Notes under the pieces: model-generated
Databases searched by the model: none
What the model was told of the DNA's origin: nothing
Seen by the model: the letters and a program-made list of their open reading frames with translations, nothing else
Shown: positions 27,097 to 36,032 of the stretch, in pieces
Layout of the letters: every line of letters starts with the position of its first letter
Numbering within the stretch: position 1 is the stretch's first letter
Position numbers and translations under genes: made by a program
Source of the DNA: Kistimonas sp. bin40
Lineage (GTDB): Bacteria; Pseudomonadota; Gammaproteobacteria; Pseudomonadales; Endozoicomonadaceae
Assembly: GCA_002238585.1 (NCBI GenBank)
Contig: MPMQ01000016.1
Coordinates: 1 to 56,075, forward strand
Length of the DNA stretch: 56,075 nucleotides
Direction of reading: 5' to 3'

Positions 27097-28689
27097 CTAG
27101 TACCTTGGCTTCTTCTGCAAGTCCGGCAGCAGGAGGCAGACGCAAGAGTGCGGGGTGGCAGCAAGAGAGTTTGAGAGGCGGATCAACAATCTGACGCTAC
27201 AGTCATTCTTGATCAGTATGCAGCCATTATGGCGTCCCGGACATGAGCTGTGTACGTCTTCCAGATTCTGCAACCATCCGTCAGTCTCCGAGCGAATCTC
27301 CACCTTGGGCATGTAGTAGAGGGAGCTGTCAGCGCAGTGGCAGTTGATGTCGACGGGGATGCAGCCATTGCTGTCCTTCTGGAAAGAAATCGAGACTTGG
27401 CAGTCCATTGGCTTCCAGTAACAATGCAGGGAGTGCGTCGCTCCGGGCAGTCCTGCCATCGCTCTGACCAGCGGGGCTTTGGGGAGTCTGATCATAATAG
27501 AACCACCGTCTCGATGTGTCCTCTTATACACGGGCCCCAGGGCCTCGCCTTGCAGGCCCCAGAGATGACCCCACCGGGCAAAGGCTGCGGCAGTCTGGAG
27601 ACAGGTGGCGACACGGGTTGCAAACTCCTCACGTGGATGTTGCTCCAGACACCAGCAGCAGTTCAGCGGGCACCTGGGGCACGCTTCCCGGTGTGCGGGC
27701 ATGCTCAAGTCCGAAACCAGGGCGCCGCAGTCGGTGCAGGGTTCGGGCATCGCCTGGCTGGCGCGTGCAAGGGCAGGGGAGTCACAGCTGAAGCCGGATG
27801 GTCTGGCTGACGCCGCTGTGGTTTGTTGCACCGCCTCATACAGCAGGGGAAACAGCTGAGCCTGTTCCTGCAATTGTTTTCTGGCGGCAGACTCTGGCAG
27901 TGCTGCCAGGGTGTCGCCAGGGTTCTGCTGGAAGAACAGGTGTGCCGCCTGGAGTTGAAGCAGGGTGCCATGCGTGGTCTGCAGGCTGCCCAGGCTGGCA
28001 GGCCGGTAGGGACAACTGCGGGTCTCGTGCTCGTCCCTTTGGCAATAGACAAGCTGTTGCGTGCACTGGGCGTGGGAACAAGGCACCGACCGCCAGTCAC
28101 ACAGCTTCTCGTGCCTGTCCTTGTCTTCCATCAGGCCCGCCCAGTCGCATCCTTGACCTGCGTGTGAGCAGCTCTGTATTTCTTTCTTGCAAACTGTGAT
28201 GTGTACCTCCATCTGATTGAGTGTCACTGGGGCCAGGTTGCACTCGGCGCATTGCAGTGTAACCAGCTGTCTCTGCGCGTTCAGGCCCTTGTCCGTCCGG
28301 TCACGAAAGCTGTCATGGGGTATTATTTCCAGGTTGCAGTAGGGACAGAGGCTGGGCTTTGGACGGGACGCGACATGGTTGTCAAAACAGGTTTTACACA
28401 GGCGGTGGTTTATGTCTCCACAGGTGCTGGTGTCGGCCAGAACGCCGTCCATGCAGATCTGGCACTCTTTCACCAGGTGTTCGCTTGCCAGGGCGACGTA
28501 CCACTGACGGCCCTTGATGTTGACTGTGACCTGTTCCTTGTGATCAGGGGGCGAGCCTGGCTGTGTTGTGCCTGTATTCAGCGCGTGGGATTTCTGTGTC
28601 TGACTGCTGCCTTGTATGGGGGGCGGTTGTTCCTGGTGGTTGTACTCCTGGCCGCCTGCACTGGAGAAAAGCTGTCGCATTATGTTCAT
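27097..28689 (-). CDS. RING / TRAF-type zinc-finger protein C2
   Basis: A 530-residue near-copy of C1. The ATG at 28687-28689 follows CAGGAG. It keeps the RING-like finger (CQIC, CGDINHRLCKTC, CPYC), the first TRAF fingers (CAECNLAPV, CSHAGQGCDWAG, CDWRSVPCSHAQC), LLQLQAAHLFF, and the C-terminal VMIRLP-like IMIRLPKAPLVRAMAGLPG. One difference is a PC-G to PSG change in the third finger (RPSGFSCDS against RPCGFGCAP), which loses a predicted zinc ligand. No stop or frameshift interrupts the gene, so it may be functional. It is the only survivor of the second block. Confidence 0.86.
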   Translation of the reverse strand: MNIMRQLFSSAGGQEYNHQEQPPPIQGSSQTQKSHALNTGTTQPGSPPDHKEQVTVNIKGRQWYVALASEHLVKECQICMDGVLADTSTCGDINHRLCKTCFDNHVASRPKPSLCPYCNLEIIPHDSFRDRTDKGLNAQRQLVTLQCAECNLAPVTLNQMEVHITVCKKEIQSCSHAGQGCDWAGLMEDKDRHEKLCDWRSVPCSHAQCTQQLVYCQRDEHETRSCPYRPASLGSLQTTHGTLLQLQAAHLFFQQNPGDTLAALPESAARKQLQEQAQLFPLLYEAVQQTTAASARPSGFSCDSPALARASQAMPEPCTDCGALVSDLSMPAHREACPRCPLNCCWCLEQHPREEFATRVATCLQTAAAFARWGHLWGLQGEALGPVYKRTHRDGGSIMIRLPKAPLVRAMAGLPGATHSLHCYWKPMDCQVSISFQKDSNGCIPVDINCHCADSSLYYMPKVEIRSETDGWLQNLEDVHSSCPGRHNGCILIKNDCSVRLLIRLSNSLAATPHSCVCLLLPDLQKKPRY

Positions 28690-28789
28690 GATGGAATACT
28701 CCTGTTCCAAATGGGATGTCCTGTTTCCTTTGACCAGCATTGCGTTTTTTGGTTCAGCCCTGCCCTGCACCGCACCGATTCAGGGCCCG

Positions 28790-28917
28790 GACAGCGGCCC
28801 CAGCTATAGAAAGAAGGCCATATCGCGGGAAGTGGCAGGTCGGTAACGGCAGCACCAGCTTGATCAGCGGCCGGGAGGGCCGGTGCTTGAGGATGTGGGG
28901 GCGGGTAGAGACTGCAT
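28790..28917 (-). pseudogene. Deletion scar of a D-type RING/TRAF gene (D2)
   Basis: Only the two ends of a D1-like gene remain. The start (MQSL then a RPLI-KLVLP-like stretch, frame shifted) is joined after about 20 to 30 codons to the last codons (GDMAFFL-stop-LGPLSGP in the third frame), with an in-frame TAG inside. The upstream flank matches the D1 upstream flank (GAGAGCCTCCCGT and GTGTCAGGAGGG), so about 1.5 kb was deleted. Confidence 0.85.
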
Positions 28918-29092
28918 GAGAGCCTCCCGTCGATGATGCAGGGAGCATCATCGGCCTGGCCAGGATGCGTCAGCTTCCCCGGGACGCCAGTGTCAGGAGG
29001 GGGTTCTCCGCAAAGCGTTCCTGTTGGCCCGCAGGAGTCAGACTGTTCGTCCTGTGCTGGTGACCCTTTCGTTGGGAGGCTACGGGTGTTAC

Positions 29093-30007
29093 TCAAAGAC
29101 CATCGCTTTTTTTCAGCCGGATCATCATCAGCTGATCTCTGGACGGGCTATCGTCGGCCTGTTTGATGTGCAACTGTATTTCATCGACGGACATATGTGG
29201 ATACCGGCCGAGTTCAGGAAGAAACAGCTGGAATTCGTCTGAACCCTGCCGTTCTATAGCCTGTGTCTCTATGATTTGACGTCCCCGGACGTTGCGAGTC
29301 TGCATAATCAGCAGTACATCGCCGACATCCAGTTGACCCAGCGGCAAGGGTGGCATGGCCTTGCCGGAGCCTTGCACAAGAGCATGAAACGAGACGTCGG
29401 GATCTGTTGCTGGGGTTCCAGCGTAATCCTCCCCGTTGTGTTTAACCTCGGATCCTGGTATCGGGCATGTGTGCCAGCCGAATTTCCGGGCCGCAGTGAC
29501 TACGCCTGCCAGGAAGTCCTTGTCAGGTGACAGGGCTGCCGCCGCTGTCTTTAGTTCGCTATCGCCAAATGACACCGAGTTCGGATGATTGAGCCACGCG
29601 ATACTATACAGAGTCATGATCCGGCTCAGCTTCACTCCTTGCTCCAACAGGTCGACCAGGCGGGGCAGTTCACTTTGATCATTGACGCAGAAATGCTCCG
29701 GAGTACGTTGCCTTGTGACGCAGCTGGCGGTGGGGTCTGGCAGCTTGTTGAAATAATAGAGTGCAGCGGGTATCAGGCTGATCGCACAGCGCATCAGGGC
29801 GTGGCCCGGACTGGTCGGGGGACTCAGCCGGTTGACAACGAAGGCGCTGCCCAGCCCCAGGGCGACAGTCACCCCCAGAGCGCCCCATTTTGTTGAAGGG
29901 GTGGGGGTCTGTGCTGATGGCTCGGTGGCTGTGGCGGCAACAGACCCCGAGGTGCCGGTTGCGGTGACGGGTATGCTACCCGGTGCTGTCAGTGGTCGTG
30001 ATTCCAT
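29093..30007 (-). CDS. Tandem paralog P1, unknown membrane-anchored family
   Basis: A 304-residue member of a family I do not recognise (P1 to P9). The ATG at 30005-30007 follows AAGGAGAAAT. A Ser/Thr/Pro lead is followed by two hydrophobic segments: WGALGVTVALGLGSAFVV (41-58) and ALMRCAISLIPAALYYF (70-86), joined by NRLSPP. The helical middle has TLYSIAWLNHPNSV (about 131-145) and AARKFGW (about 172-178), then the conserved core GQLDVGDVLLIM (about 224-235), IERQGSDEFQLFLPELG (about 251-267) and MMIRLKK at the end. There is no signal peptide. A RpoE-like box lies 136 bp upstream. It follows the D2 scar directly, so the two gene families abut. Confidence 0.78.
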   Translation of the reverse strand: MESRPLTAPGSIPVTATGTSGSVAATATEPSAQTPTPSTKWGALGVTVALGLGSAFVVNRLSPPTSPGHALMRCAISLIPAALYYFNKLPDPTASCVTRQRTPEHFCVNDQSELPRLVDLLEQGVKLSRIMTLYSIAWLNHPNSVSFGDSELKTAAAALSPDKDFLAGVVTAARKFGWHTCPIPGSEVKHNGEDYAGTPATDPDVSFHALVQGSGKAMPPLPLGQLDVGDVLLIMQTRNVRGRQIIETQAIERQGSDEFQLFLPELGRYPHMSVDEIQLHIKQADDSPSRDQLMMIRLKKSDGL

Positions 30008-30142
30008 AATATTTCTCCTTGAGCATGTGGAAGCTCCGGGTGGACATGTCCGTTGCAAGGCGCAAGTGCCGACCCGGATTGTCAGTGTCAGGTTTGCCTG
30101 TCAGCTCGCCGTTCAGGAGTCAGCAGGCAGTCCCTCTTTATC

Positions 30143-30169
30143 TTGGAGTCTGTTGTGCGGCATAAGTTC
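30143..30169 (-). promoter_or_regulatory. Candidate ECF-sigma promoter of P1
   Basis: GAACTT (30164-30169), 16 bp, then TCCAA (30143-30147) on the minus strand. The block from GAACTT to ACTCCAA is shared with the boxes of P2 and P3, with only spacer differences. Confidence 0.6.
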
Positions 30170-30402
30170 GATAAAGCCGGCGCGGTTTTACAGGAAATGC
30201 GGGGAGTTTTGTTTGTAAACATCATTTTCCGGCATGGTGTCCCGGGTGCGGTGCGGATCTGCGGTGGGCGTTTGTAGAGGAAGGTCAGGCCCCGCCGTGC
30301 GGGCTGAAGCAGTCTTCCCATGCGTCAGGGGATGTGTTGCTGGAGGTTGTCGGGGGGGCGCGCAGGCATTGGACATGCCAACAGCCCCTTTTTTCAGCAA
30401 GT

Positions 30403-31362
30403 TCATGAAGTCTGGGAGACGTGTTTGAGTTGAATCATTCCGACACTGGCACGCGTGCGATTCGATTCTGTGACAAGCTTGCACAGCAGCTTGTGCAGAT
30501 CTGCTGAACTGGTAGAAGAAAACACACCTGACCTGGGGTTCAGCACTATGAAGCGCTGCTGGGCTGTTCGCTGTACAGCAATCATGATTCTGTCTTTTTC
30601 GCTTGCTGCGGTGCCGATGCCGGTCAGCACCAGGACATCACCGACATCAAGCTGATCTGGCGCCACAGGAGGTTCAGTGTTCCGGGAAGCTCTGGCCGGA
30701 ACCCAGTTGAATGCGCTGCCTTGGGCTTTGGGCGGCGTCCCGAAAGTAGTGTGGCTGCGGCAGTGATGGGTGTGACAGGAGTGAGATCCTGTCAGGGGCT
30801 GGGTGTACCAGCCGTTTTTCCCGGCCTGTGTCACCAGCGCCACCAGGCTGTGCAGATTTTTCGTGGCTTGTGCAAGGGGGGCTATGTGTTGCGTGAAAAG
30901 TGTTGACTCTCCCTTTGCTTCACATGAGATAGCTGAAGTGCGCGTCTGAAGCCAGGCTGTCAGGTAGATCGCTGCCAGCTGGTCACTACTCCTGCGTGTC
31001 ATTCTCAATTCTGTCTGGCGTTGTCGCTCCTGCGTGCTCTCGAACGAGAACGGCATAATCTGGGTAATCTGTTGCGAGGTCGAATCCGCAGGAGAGTCCG
31101 GCCGCAGGCCAGGGGTGGTGGCCAGATATATGACCGCAGGAACCAGTCCGACAGCGTAGCGCATCACGGACTGAGTCAGACTGGGAGGGGGAGCAAGGCG
31201 GTTGATCAGATACACAGTGCCCAGCCCCGTGGCAATAGAGGCTCCGAGCGCGTTCCAGCTGACTGGACAGGCCGGGTCCCTGGCTGCTGGTGCGGTGCTT
31301 GCGGTGTCAGTGGTGACAGCTGTGGTCAGAGTAGCCGGTGATGTAGATGATAGTGATTGCAT
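30403..31362 (-). CDS. Tandem paralog P2, unknown membrane-anchored family
   Basis: A 319-residue copy. The chosen ATG (31360-31362) has AAGGGAAAAG upstream; a Met 14 codons earlier has none. Lead MQSLSSTSPATL is Ser/Thr/Ala rich. WNALGASIATGLGTVYLINRLAPP forms the first segment and SLTQSVMRYAVGLVPAVIYL the second. FESTQERQRQ and AIYLTAWLQ follow, with LVALVTQAGKNGWYTQPLTGS, a His/Cys cluster (HTHHCRSHT), then PDQLDVGDVLVLTG and VQRTAQQRFIVLNPRSG. It ends in VGMIQL and a short tail. The layout matches P3 and P4 closely. A RpoE-like box lies 128 bp upstream. Confidence 0.77.
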   Translation of the reverse strand: MQSLSSTSPATLTTAVTTDTASTAPAARDPACPVSWNALGASIATGLGTVYLINRLAPPPSLTQSVMRYAVGLVPAVIYLATTPGLRPDSPADSTSQQITQIMPFSFESTQERQRQTELRMTRRSSDQLAAIYLTAWLQTRTSAISCEAKGESTLFTQHIAPLAQATKNLHSLVALVTQAGKNGWYTQPLTGSHSCHTHHCRSHTTFGTPPKAQGSAFNWVPARASRNTEPPVAPDQLDVGDVLVLTGIGTAASEKDRIMIAVQRTAQQRFIVLNPRSGVFSSTSSADLHKLLCKLVTESNRTRASVGMIQLKHVSQTS

Positions 31363-31489
31363 GGTCTTTTCCCTTTCTGGTGTGCAGAGGGGACAGGTCG
31401 ACACCTCTGTGACAAGAACAAAGCCCAGCCCCTGACTTCTGTTGCCGGATCAGCCCGTCAAGCACCAAAGTCAGATGCCCCTTTATATG

Positions 31490-31516
31490 TTGGAGTCTGT
31501 CGGCGGCAACAAGTTC
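31490..31516 (-). promoter_or_regulatory. Candidate ECF-sigma promoter of P2
   Basis: GAACTT (31511-31516), 16 bp, then TCCAA (31490-31494) on the minus strand. A TATAAA just beyond TCCAA could also serve another sigma factor. Confidence 0.6.
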
Positions 31517-31633
31517 GATCGAACCTGGGTCTTGTGGGACAAGGGGACTCGTCCCTGACCTTCTCCTTCGGCGACGCAACCTGGGTGCACTGGTGGGCTC
31601 AGACAGGAAGGGCGGTGTCCCGGCACGAAAGTG

Positions 31634-32683
31634 TCAGGCATGGTCGGCATTGGCAGGGCCCCGTGCCTGGACTTGCTCAGGGCGCCCGGGATTGTATTGC
31701 AGTTGCATCATTTCGACACGGATACTGGCTCGGTCTGACATCGCGAGCTGAGCTCTCACCAGGTTTTGCAAGAGCGCCGGGGTTGTCGTATAAGACAGCC
31801 CTTTCCTGGGGTTGAACATAACGAAGAGCTTCTGGTTTACCCGTTGCAGACCTGTCAGTCGTCTTTTTACCTCTCCCATCATCTCGAAGACGTGGGTCAG
31901 CACCAGCACGTCGGAGATGTTGAGTTGATCCAGAGGCAAGGGGGACTCTACACAATGGCGGGCGTTCGCCGGAACCCAGTGGAACGCAAAGGCAGGTACA
32001 TCGGGCGGGGTCTGGTAGACCTCAGCGTGTACGGGGCAGCTATGCGTGTGACACAAGTGCGATTCTGGTAGAGGCAGGGTGTACCAGCCGCTTTTGCGGG
32101 CCTGTGTTACCAGTGCCACCTGGCTGTGCAGATTTGTCGTGGCTTGTGCAATGGGGCCTATGTGTTGCTTGAAACGCAATGGCTCTCTCCTGGCGTCAAA
32201 CAAGGTGGCTGGACTATTGTGCTCAAGCCAGGCCGCCAGGTAGATCGCTTCCAGTTCTTCATGGCTCCTGCGTGTGATTCCCAGTTGGTTTTGGTGTTGC
32301 CGCTCCTGCGTGCTTTCGAGTGAGAACGGCGTAACCTCGATGATGTATTGCCAAGCCTGGTCTGCCAGAGCGACCGGCCTCTGGCCAGCGAGGCTGTGCT
32401 GATCTGCCCTGGCGTGGAGCTGGTTCAGGCCATGGGTGTTGGCCAGATACATCATCGCAGGCACCAGTCCGATAGCGTAGCGCATCAAGGACTCGGTCCA
32501 ACTGCGGGGGGGAGCAATCCGGTTGACCAGATAAACAGTGCCCAGCCCCATGGCGACAGTCGATCCGAGCGCGTTCCAGCTTACTGGACAGGCGGGCCCC
32601 TCGTCTGGTGGCGCGGCGACTGCAGTGTCAGTGGTGACGGCTGTGGGTGCCGTAGCCGGTGAAGGCGATGATAGTGGTCGCAT
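31634..32683 (-). CDS. Tandem paralog P3, unknown membrane-anchored family
   Basis: The longest member (349 aa). The ATG at 32681-32683 follows GGAGAAAAAA. After the lead (MRPLSSPSPATAPTAV) come WNALGSTVAMGLGTVYLVNRIAPP and SWTESLMRYAIGLVPAMMYL, an extra linker (about 85-115), then TPFSLESTQERQHQNQLG, AIYLAAWLEHNSPA, TQARKSGWYTLPLPES, the conserved His/Cys stretch CHTHSCPVH also in P2 and P4, LDQLNISDVLVLTHV, GLQRVNQKLFVMFNPRKG, and VEMMQLQYNP at the end. P3 and P4 are the closest pair by motif. A RpoE-like box lies 121 bp upstream. Confidence 0.78.
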   Translation of the reverse strand: MRPLSSPSPATAPTAVTTDTAVAAPPDEGPACPVSWNALGSTVAMGLGTVYLVNRIAPPRSWTESLMRYAIGLVPAMMYLANTHGLNQLHARADQHSLAGQRPVALADQAWQYIIEVTPFSLESTQERQHQNQLGITRRSHEELEAIYLAAWLEHNSPATLFDARREPLRFKQHIGPIAQATTNLHSQVALVTQARKSGWYTLPLPESHLCHTHSCPVHAEVYQTPPDVPAFAFHWVPANARHCVESPLPLDQLNISDVLVLTHVFEMMGEVKRRLTGLQRVNQKLFVMFNPRKGLSYTTTPALLQNLVRAQLAMSDRASIRVEMMQLQYNPGRPEQVQARGPANADHA

Positions 32684-32803
32684 GGTTTTTTCTCCAGTGT
32701 GCAGAGGGGGCAGGTTGGCTCCTCTGTGGCAAAAACGAAGCACTCCTGGCGTTTGTTGCCGGATCCGCCCGTCAAGCGGGAGGGTCAGGTGCCTCTTTGC
32801 GCA

Positions 32804-32830
32804 TTGGAGTCTGTCGGTGGCAATAAGTTC
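32804..32830 (-). promoter_or_regulatory. Candidate ECF-sigma promoter of P3
   Basis: GAACTT (32825-32830), 16 bp, then TCCAA (32804-32808) on the minus strand; near identical to the P2 box. Confidence 0.6.
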
Positions 32831-32994
32831 CGTCGAAGCTGGTTAGTGCGCGACAAGAGGGGGGCTCGTCCCTGAGCATAGCCTTCGGACAACCTAACCT
32901 GCGTGCACTGGTGGGGGGGAGAGCCTTGCTGCGCGGGACGCACAAGGTTGGCGTGCATCACAGATACAGACAGCCGTTTCCCGGCAAAAAAGTG

Positions 32995-34041
32995 TCAGGC
33001 ATTGTGGACACTGGCCTGCCCTTGTGCCTGGTCCGGCTCAGAGTGGCTGGGGCTGTATTGCAGGCGCATCATTTCGACACGGAGGCTGCCCTGGGACACT
33101 GCGAGTTGATTTCTCAGGAGATCCTGCAAGAGCGCGGGGGCGTTGGTACAAAACAGGCCTTTTCTGGGATTGAATACAATAAAGAGATCCCGGGGTGCCC
33201 GTTGCAGGCCAACCAGCATTCTCGATTCCTCCCCTCCCCGCGTAAGGACGTAGGTCATCACCAGCACGTCGGAGATATTGAGCTGATCCAGTGGCAAGGG
33301 GGACTCCGGATGATAGTAGGCGTTTGTCGGAACCCACTGGAATGCAAAGTCGGGCACATCGGCTGGAGTCTTGTAGACCGCAGCGTGTACGGGGCAGCTA
33401 CGGGCGTGGCAGATGCGCGATTCCGGTAGCGGCTGGGTGCTCCAGCCAATCTCCCGGGCGACTCTCACCAGCGCTACAAGGCTATGCATCTTCATCGTGA
33501 ATCGTGCAATAAACGCTATGTCGTCGTCGTTAAACGTGGCTGTGGCTGTATTCCTCAGCCAGGCCCCTACATAGATGGCTTCCAGTTCCGCGTCTTGCTG
33601 GGGGATTCTCAACCGGTTCTGGCGTGCCTGCTCCGCTATGCTCATGACCGAGAAGGCCATGATTTCGGCCATTGGTGCCCGGGGGGCTGCGGCCGGAGGG
33701 AATTTCTCCCGGGACGGGTGGGGGGCCGGAGCTTGGGGCTCCTGCGGGGCATTGGCCGATGGCTCTGTGTCTCTCTGGCGCCGGTGCGGATTGTAGCAGC
33801 AGGTCAGGTACAGGGCGGCCGGTAGCAGTCCTACCACACAGCAGCCCAGAGTGTGGGACAGACTTGGGCGTGGAGCAAGCCGGTCGATAAGGAAAGCTCC
33901 CCCCAGCCCCAGGGTGAGAGTGGCGCCGAGCAGGCCCCAGCGCGGGGAGTCTGTGCGTCCTCGCGCTCGCGTGCGCTGTGCGTCGGGCGCTGGGTTCGCA
34001 GGCGCAGTGCCTGGTGCTGCCGCTGGCATCAAATTGTTCAT
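32995..34041 (-). CDS. Tandem paralog P4, unknown membrane-anchored family
   Basis: A 348-residue copy with AGGAG 8 bases before the ATG (34039-34041). The lead is Ala/Pro rich (MNNLMPAAAPGTAPANPAPD). WGLLGATLTLGLGGAFLIDRLAPR and LGCCVVGLLPAALYLTCC form the hydrophobic segments; here NRL is changed to DRL. A Pro/Ala linker (about 90-120) is longer than in others. SIAEQARQNRL, AIYVGAWLRN, VAREIGWSTQPLPES, the CHARSCPVH cluster, LDQLNISDVLVMTYV, GLQRAPRDLFIVFNPRKG and VEMMRLQY follow. It lies 43 bp after P5, probably co-transcribed, and has no box of its own. Confidence 0.78.
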   Translation of the reverse strand: MNNLMPAAAPGTAPANPAPDAQRTRARGRTDSPRWGLLGATLTLGLGGAFLIDRLAPRPSLSHTLGCCVVGLLPAALYLTCCYNPHRRQRDTEPSANAPQEPQAPAPHPSREKFPPAAAPRAPMAEIMAFSVMSIAEQARQNRLRIPQQDAELEAIYVGAWLRNTATATFNDDDIAFIARFTMKMHSLVALVRVAREIGWSTQPLPESRICHARSCPVHAAVYKTPADVPDFAFQWVPTNAYYHPESPLPLDQLNISDVLVMTYVLTRGGEESRMLVGLQRAPRDLFIVFNPRKGLFCTNAPALLQDLLRNQLAVSQGSLRVEMMRLQYSPSHSEPDQAQGQASVHNA

Positions 34042-34084
34042 GAGTCGTGCTCCTGGAGTTGCAAAAGTTCGTGAAAGGGGCGGG

Positions 34085-35050
34085 CTATACCGGCGTCTCC
34101 CTGCCTGGGGCGGATTCCCTGCACAGTTGTAACAAGCTCACATTTGTTCTGTGCGGTAGCCGGGTGCGCAGCCAGCCCAGATTATCCATCAACGCGGCAT
34201 GAGACAGGGCATGCAAGCCTGTTTGAGAATCAAACAGTCGGAAGCTGTCCTCTGCGCGTCGTTCTATACCCATGATGCGGGTGAATGGCTGGCCGGGAAC
34301 CATCTCCAGCGCCACTATGAGCACATGGGAAACCTGAAGGTGATGCAGCGGCAGGCTGAACGCCTCAGGCCGGCAGTCCGTTGTTACCCTGGCGAAGAAC
34401 GCGAAGCGCCCTGCTCCGGCCGCTGATGTGATGCCCGTAGCCCGGGTGTGGAAGCGCCTGCCGCCCGGGATTGCCAGGCTGGCTGGGCCAGCCTGCCGCC
34501 CGGGATTGGCAGGCTGGCCCCAGCCAGCCAGGCGGGCGCCTGTTGCCAGTCGCACCAGCGTGCTGGGGTGAGAGGTGTCCCGTACAGCCGCCGCTATCTC
34601 TGAGCAGGAAAATCTCTCGGAGTGGGTGTGTCCCAGCCAGGCCACCAGGTAGGCGGAGGCCAGATTTCTGTGATCCTGCAGGTTCAGTCTTTGCTGGCGC
34701 GCGCGCTCTGTCGTACTGGTCATCACAAAGGGAGGCGGATGATCGGTTCTGTCCGCAATATGCTGAATCAGGCTGTGAACTATGCCGCTCCCCAGGTAAG
34801 CCCCTGCCGGCATCAATGCCACAGCAAAGCGCATCAAGCTCTTGCGCACAGGAAGGGGCGAAGAAAACGTGCTGATACACAGGGCATTCACAATCCCCAG
34901 AGAGGCAACCGCGTTGAACATATCCCGGTTGACCAGGCCTGGGTTCAACAGGGTGTGAGTCCCGAATGGCGGTTGCGCAACAGGTGAGAGGGCCAGAGCC
35001 GGGTGTGGACTGGCGGCAGTGGGCAGCAAGCCAGGTTGCCGGGATTGCAT
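34085..35050 (-). CDS. Tandem paralog P5, unknown family, most divergent N-terminus
   Basis: A 321-residue member. The ATG at 35048-35050 has GGGGGAA upstream. The NRLxPP link is missing: the first hydrophobic segment reads FNAVASLGIVNALCISTFSSPLP and the second SLMRFAVALMPAGAYLGSGI. The core is kept: TSTTERARQQRL, SAYLVAWLGHTHSE, ATGARLAGW, an AGPASLAIPGGRRFHTR stretch, LHHLQVSHVLIVAL, GIERRAEDSFRLFDSQTG and VSLLQLCRES. Part of the linker has a short Gly/Pro duplication (PASLAIPGG). It lies between P4 and P6 with 43 and 52 bp gaps, so these three are probably one operon. Confidence 0.75.
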   Translation of the reverse strand: MQSRQPGLLPTAASPHPALALSPVAQPPFGTHTLLNPGLVNRDMFNAVASLGIVNALCISTFSSPLPVRKSLMRFAVALMPAGAYLGSGIVHSLIQHIADRTDHPPPFVMTSTTERARQQRLNLQDHRNLASAYLVAWLGHTHSERFSCSEIAAAVRDTSHPSTLVRLATGARLAGWGQPANPGRQAGPASLAIPGGRRFHTRATGITSAAGAGRFAFFARVTTDCRPEAFSLPLHHLQVSHVLIVALEMVPGQPFTRIMGIERRAEDSFRLFDSQTGLHALSHAALMDNLGWLRTRLPHRTNVSLLQLCRESAPGRETPV

Positions 35051-35102
35051 GGGTGTCGTTCCCCCGTGGTACAAGTCAGTGTCAGTCCATGAACAGCAGC
35101 TG

Positions 35103-36032
35103 TTATGGCTGGCCCCCTGTTTTGCCGTCCTTGCCGTTCGGTTCCTTGCGTAGCTGGATCATGGTCACATCCGTTTTGAGCGGCAATGTGGTCAGTGCCC
35201 ATACCAGAAACCATATCTGTGAACGGGGAATGGAACTGAGCTCCCCTTCAGCATCGAAAAACCGGAATGTCTTTTCTGTCCTGCGTTCCAGAGCGACAGC
35301 CCACTTCGATTGCTCCAGCAAGCAGGCGTTGTTCTCGTCCGGGACAGGGACGGTCGTGTCCATAAGGGCTACCATCACGTCGGACACTTTCAGCTGCGCC
35401 AGGGGGATAAAGAATTGCTCGTAATTACAGTCTTTTTTGACCAGAGCATGAAACCGGGTGCCAGGGGGCGCAGAGGCTGTGCTGCCGGCAGTGGCAGGGC
35501 AGGTGAAGCTGACGGACCCCGGCAGGGGCAGAGTGCGCCAGTGCGCCTGGCGGGCCGCCGTCACCAGTCCTGGCAAGACCCCCTGATCCGTCAGGGTTTG
35601 TGCGGCGGCCTCCAGTTCCTCGTCAGAAAACTCAACGCAATCGGTGTTCTTGAGCCAGGCCGCCACCTGGATCGGCGACAGATCCTTGTATCCCTGCTGG
35701 GCGAGCCGTGCGGCATGGTGCGGCGCAACCGTGCGCCTGGGCGGCAGAACAGGGTTCCGGTCATTGAGTTGCCGGCTGGGCTTGTCTGTCATGCTCCTCA
35801 ATGCCCAACCGCCCAGGTAGAGTGTCGCTGGCAGCAGCGCTATGGCATAGCGTGCAAGGGAAGTCCTCCTGCTGGCGGGAGTGTTCAGGTGGTTGAACAC
35901 AAAACAGCTGCCAACACCCAGCACGACAGCTGCACCGAGTACGCCCATGTCCTGCGCATTGTTGCGCTTTGATGTTTGCTGCATTTGCTGCGCGGTGACG
36001 GGTGCGGTATTGCATGTTTTGATCGTTGGCAT
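35103..36032 (-). CDS. Tandem paralog P6, unknown membrane-anchored family
   Basis: A 309-residue member with AGGA and the ATG at 36030-36032. The lead is Thr/Gln rich (MPTIKTCNTAPVTAQQMQQT). MGVLGAAVVLGVGSCFVFNHLNTPAS and SLARYAIALLPATLYLGGWAL are the hydrophobic segments. The middle has APHHAARLAQQG, QVAAWLKNTDCVEFSDEELEAAAQ, AARQAHWRTLPLPGS, LAQLKVSDVMVAL and LERRTEKTFRFFDAEG, with VTMIQLRKE near the end. The FSDEE acidic stretch matches P8 and P9. It heads the probable P6-P5-P4 operon; the 228 bp ahead of it contain no convincing RpoE-like box. Confidence 0.77.
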   Translation of the reverse strand: MPTIKTCNTAPVTAQQMQQTSKRNNAQDMGVLGAAVVLGVGSCFVFNHLNTPASRRTSLARYAIALLPATLYLGGWALRSMTDKPSRQLNDRNPVLPPRRTVAPHHAARLAQQGYKDLSPIQVAAWLKNTDCVEFSDEELEAAAQTLTDQGVLPGLVTAARQAHWRTLPLPGSVSFTCPATAGSTASAPPGTRFHALVKKDCNYEQFFIPLAQLKVSDVMVALMDTTVPVPDENNACLLEQSKWAVALERRTEKTFRFFDAEGELSSIPRSQIWFLVWALTTLPLKTDVTMIQLRKEPNGKDGKTGGQP

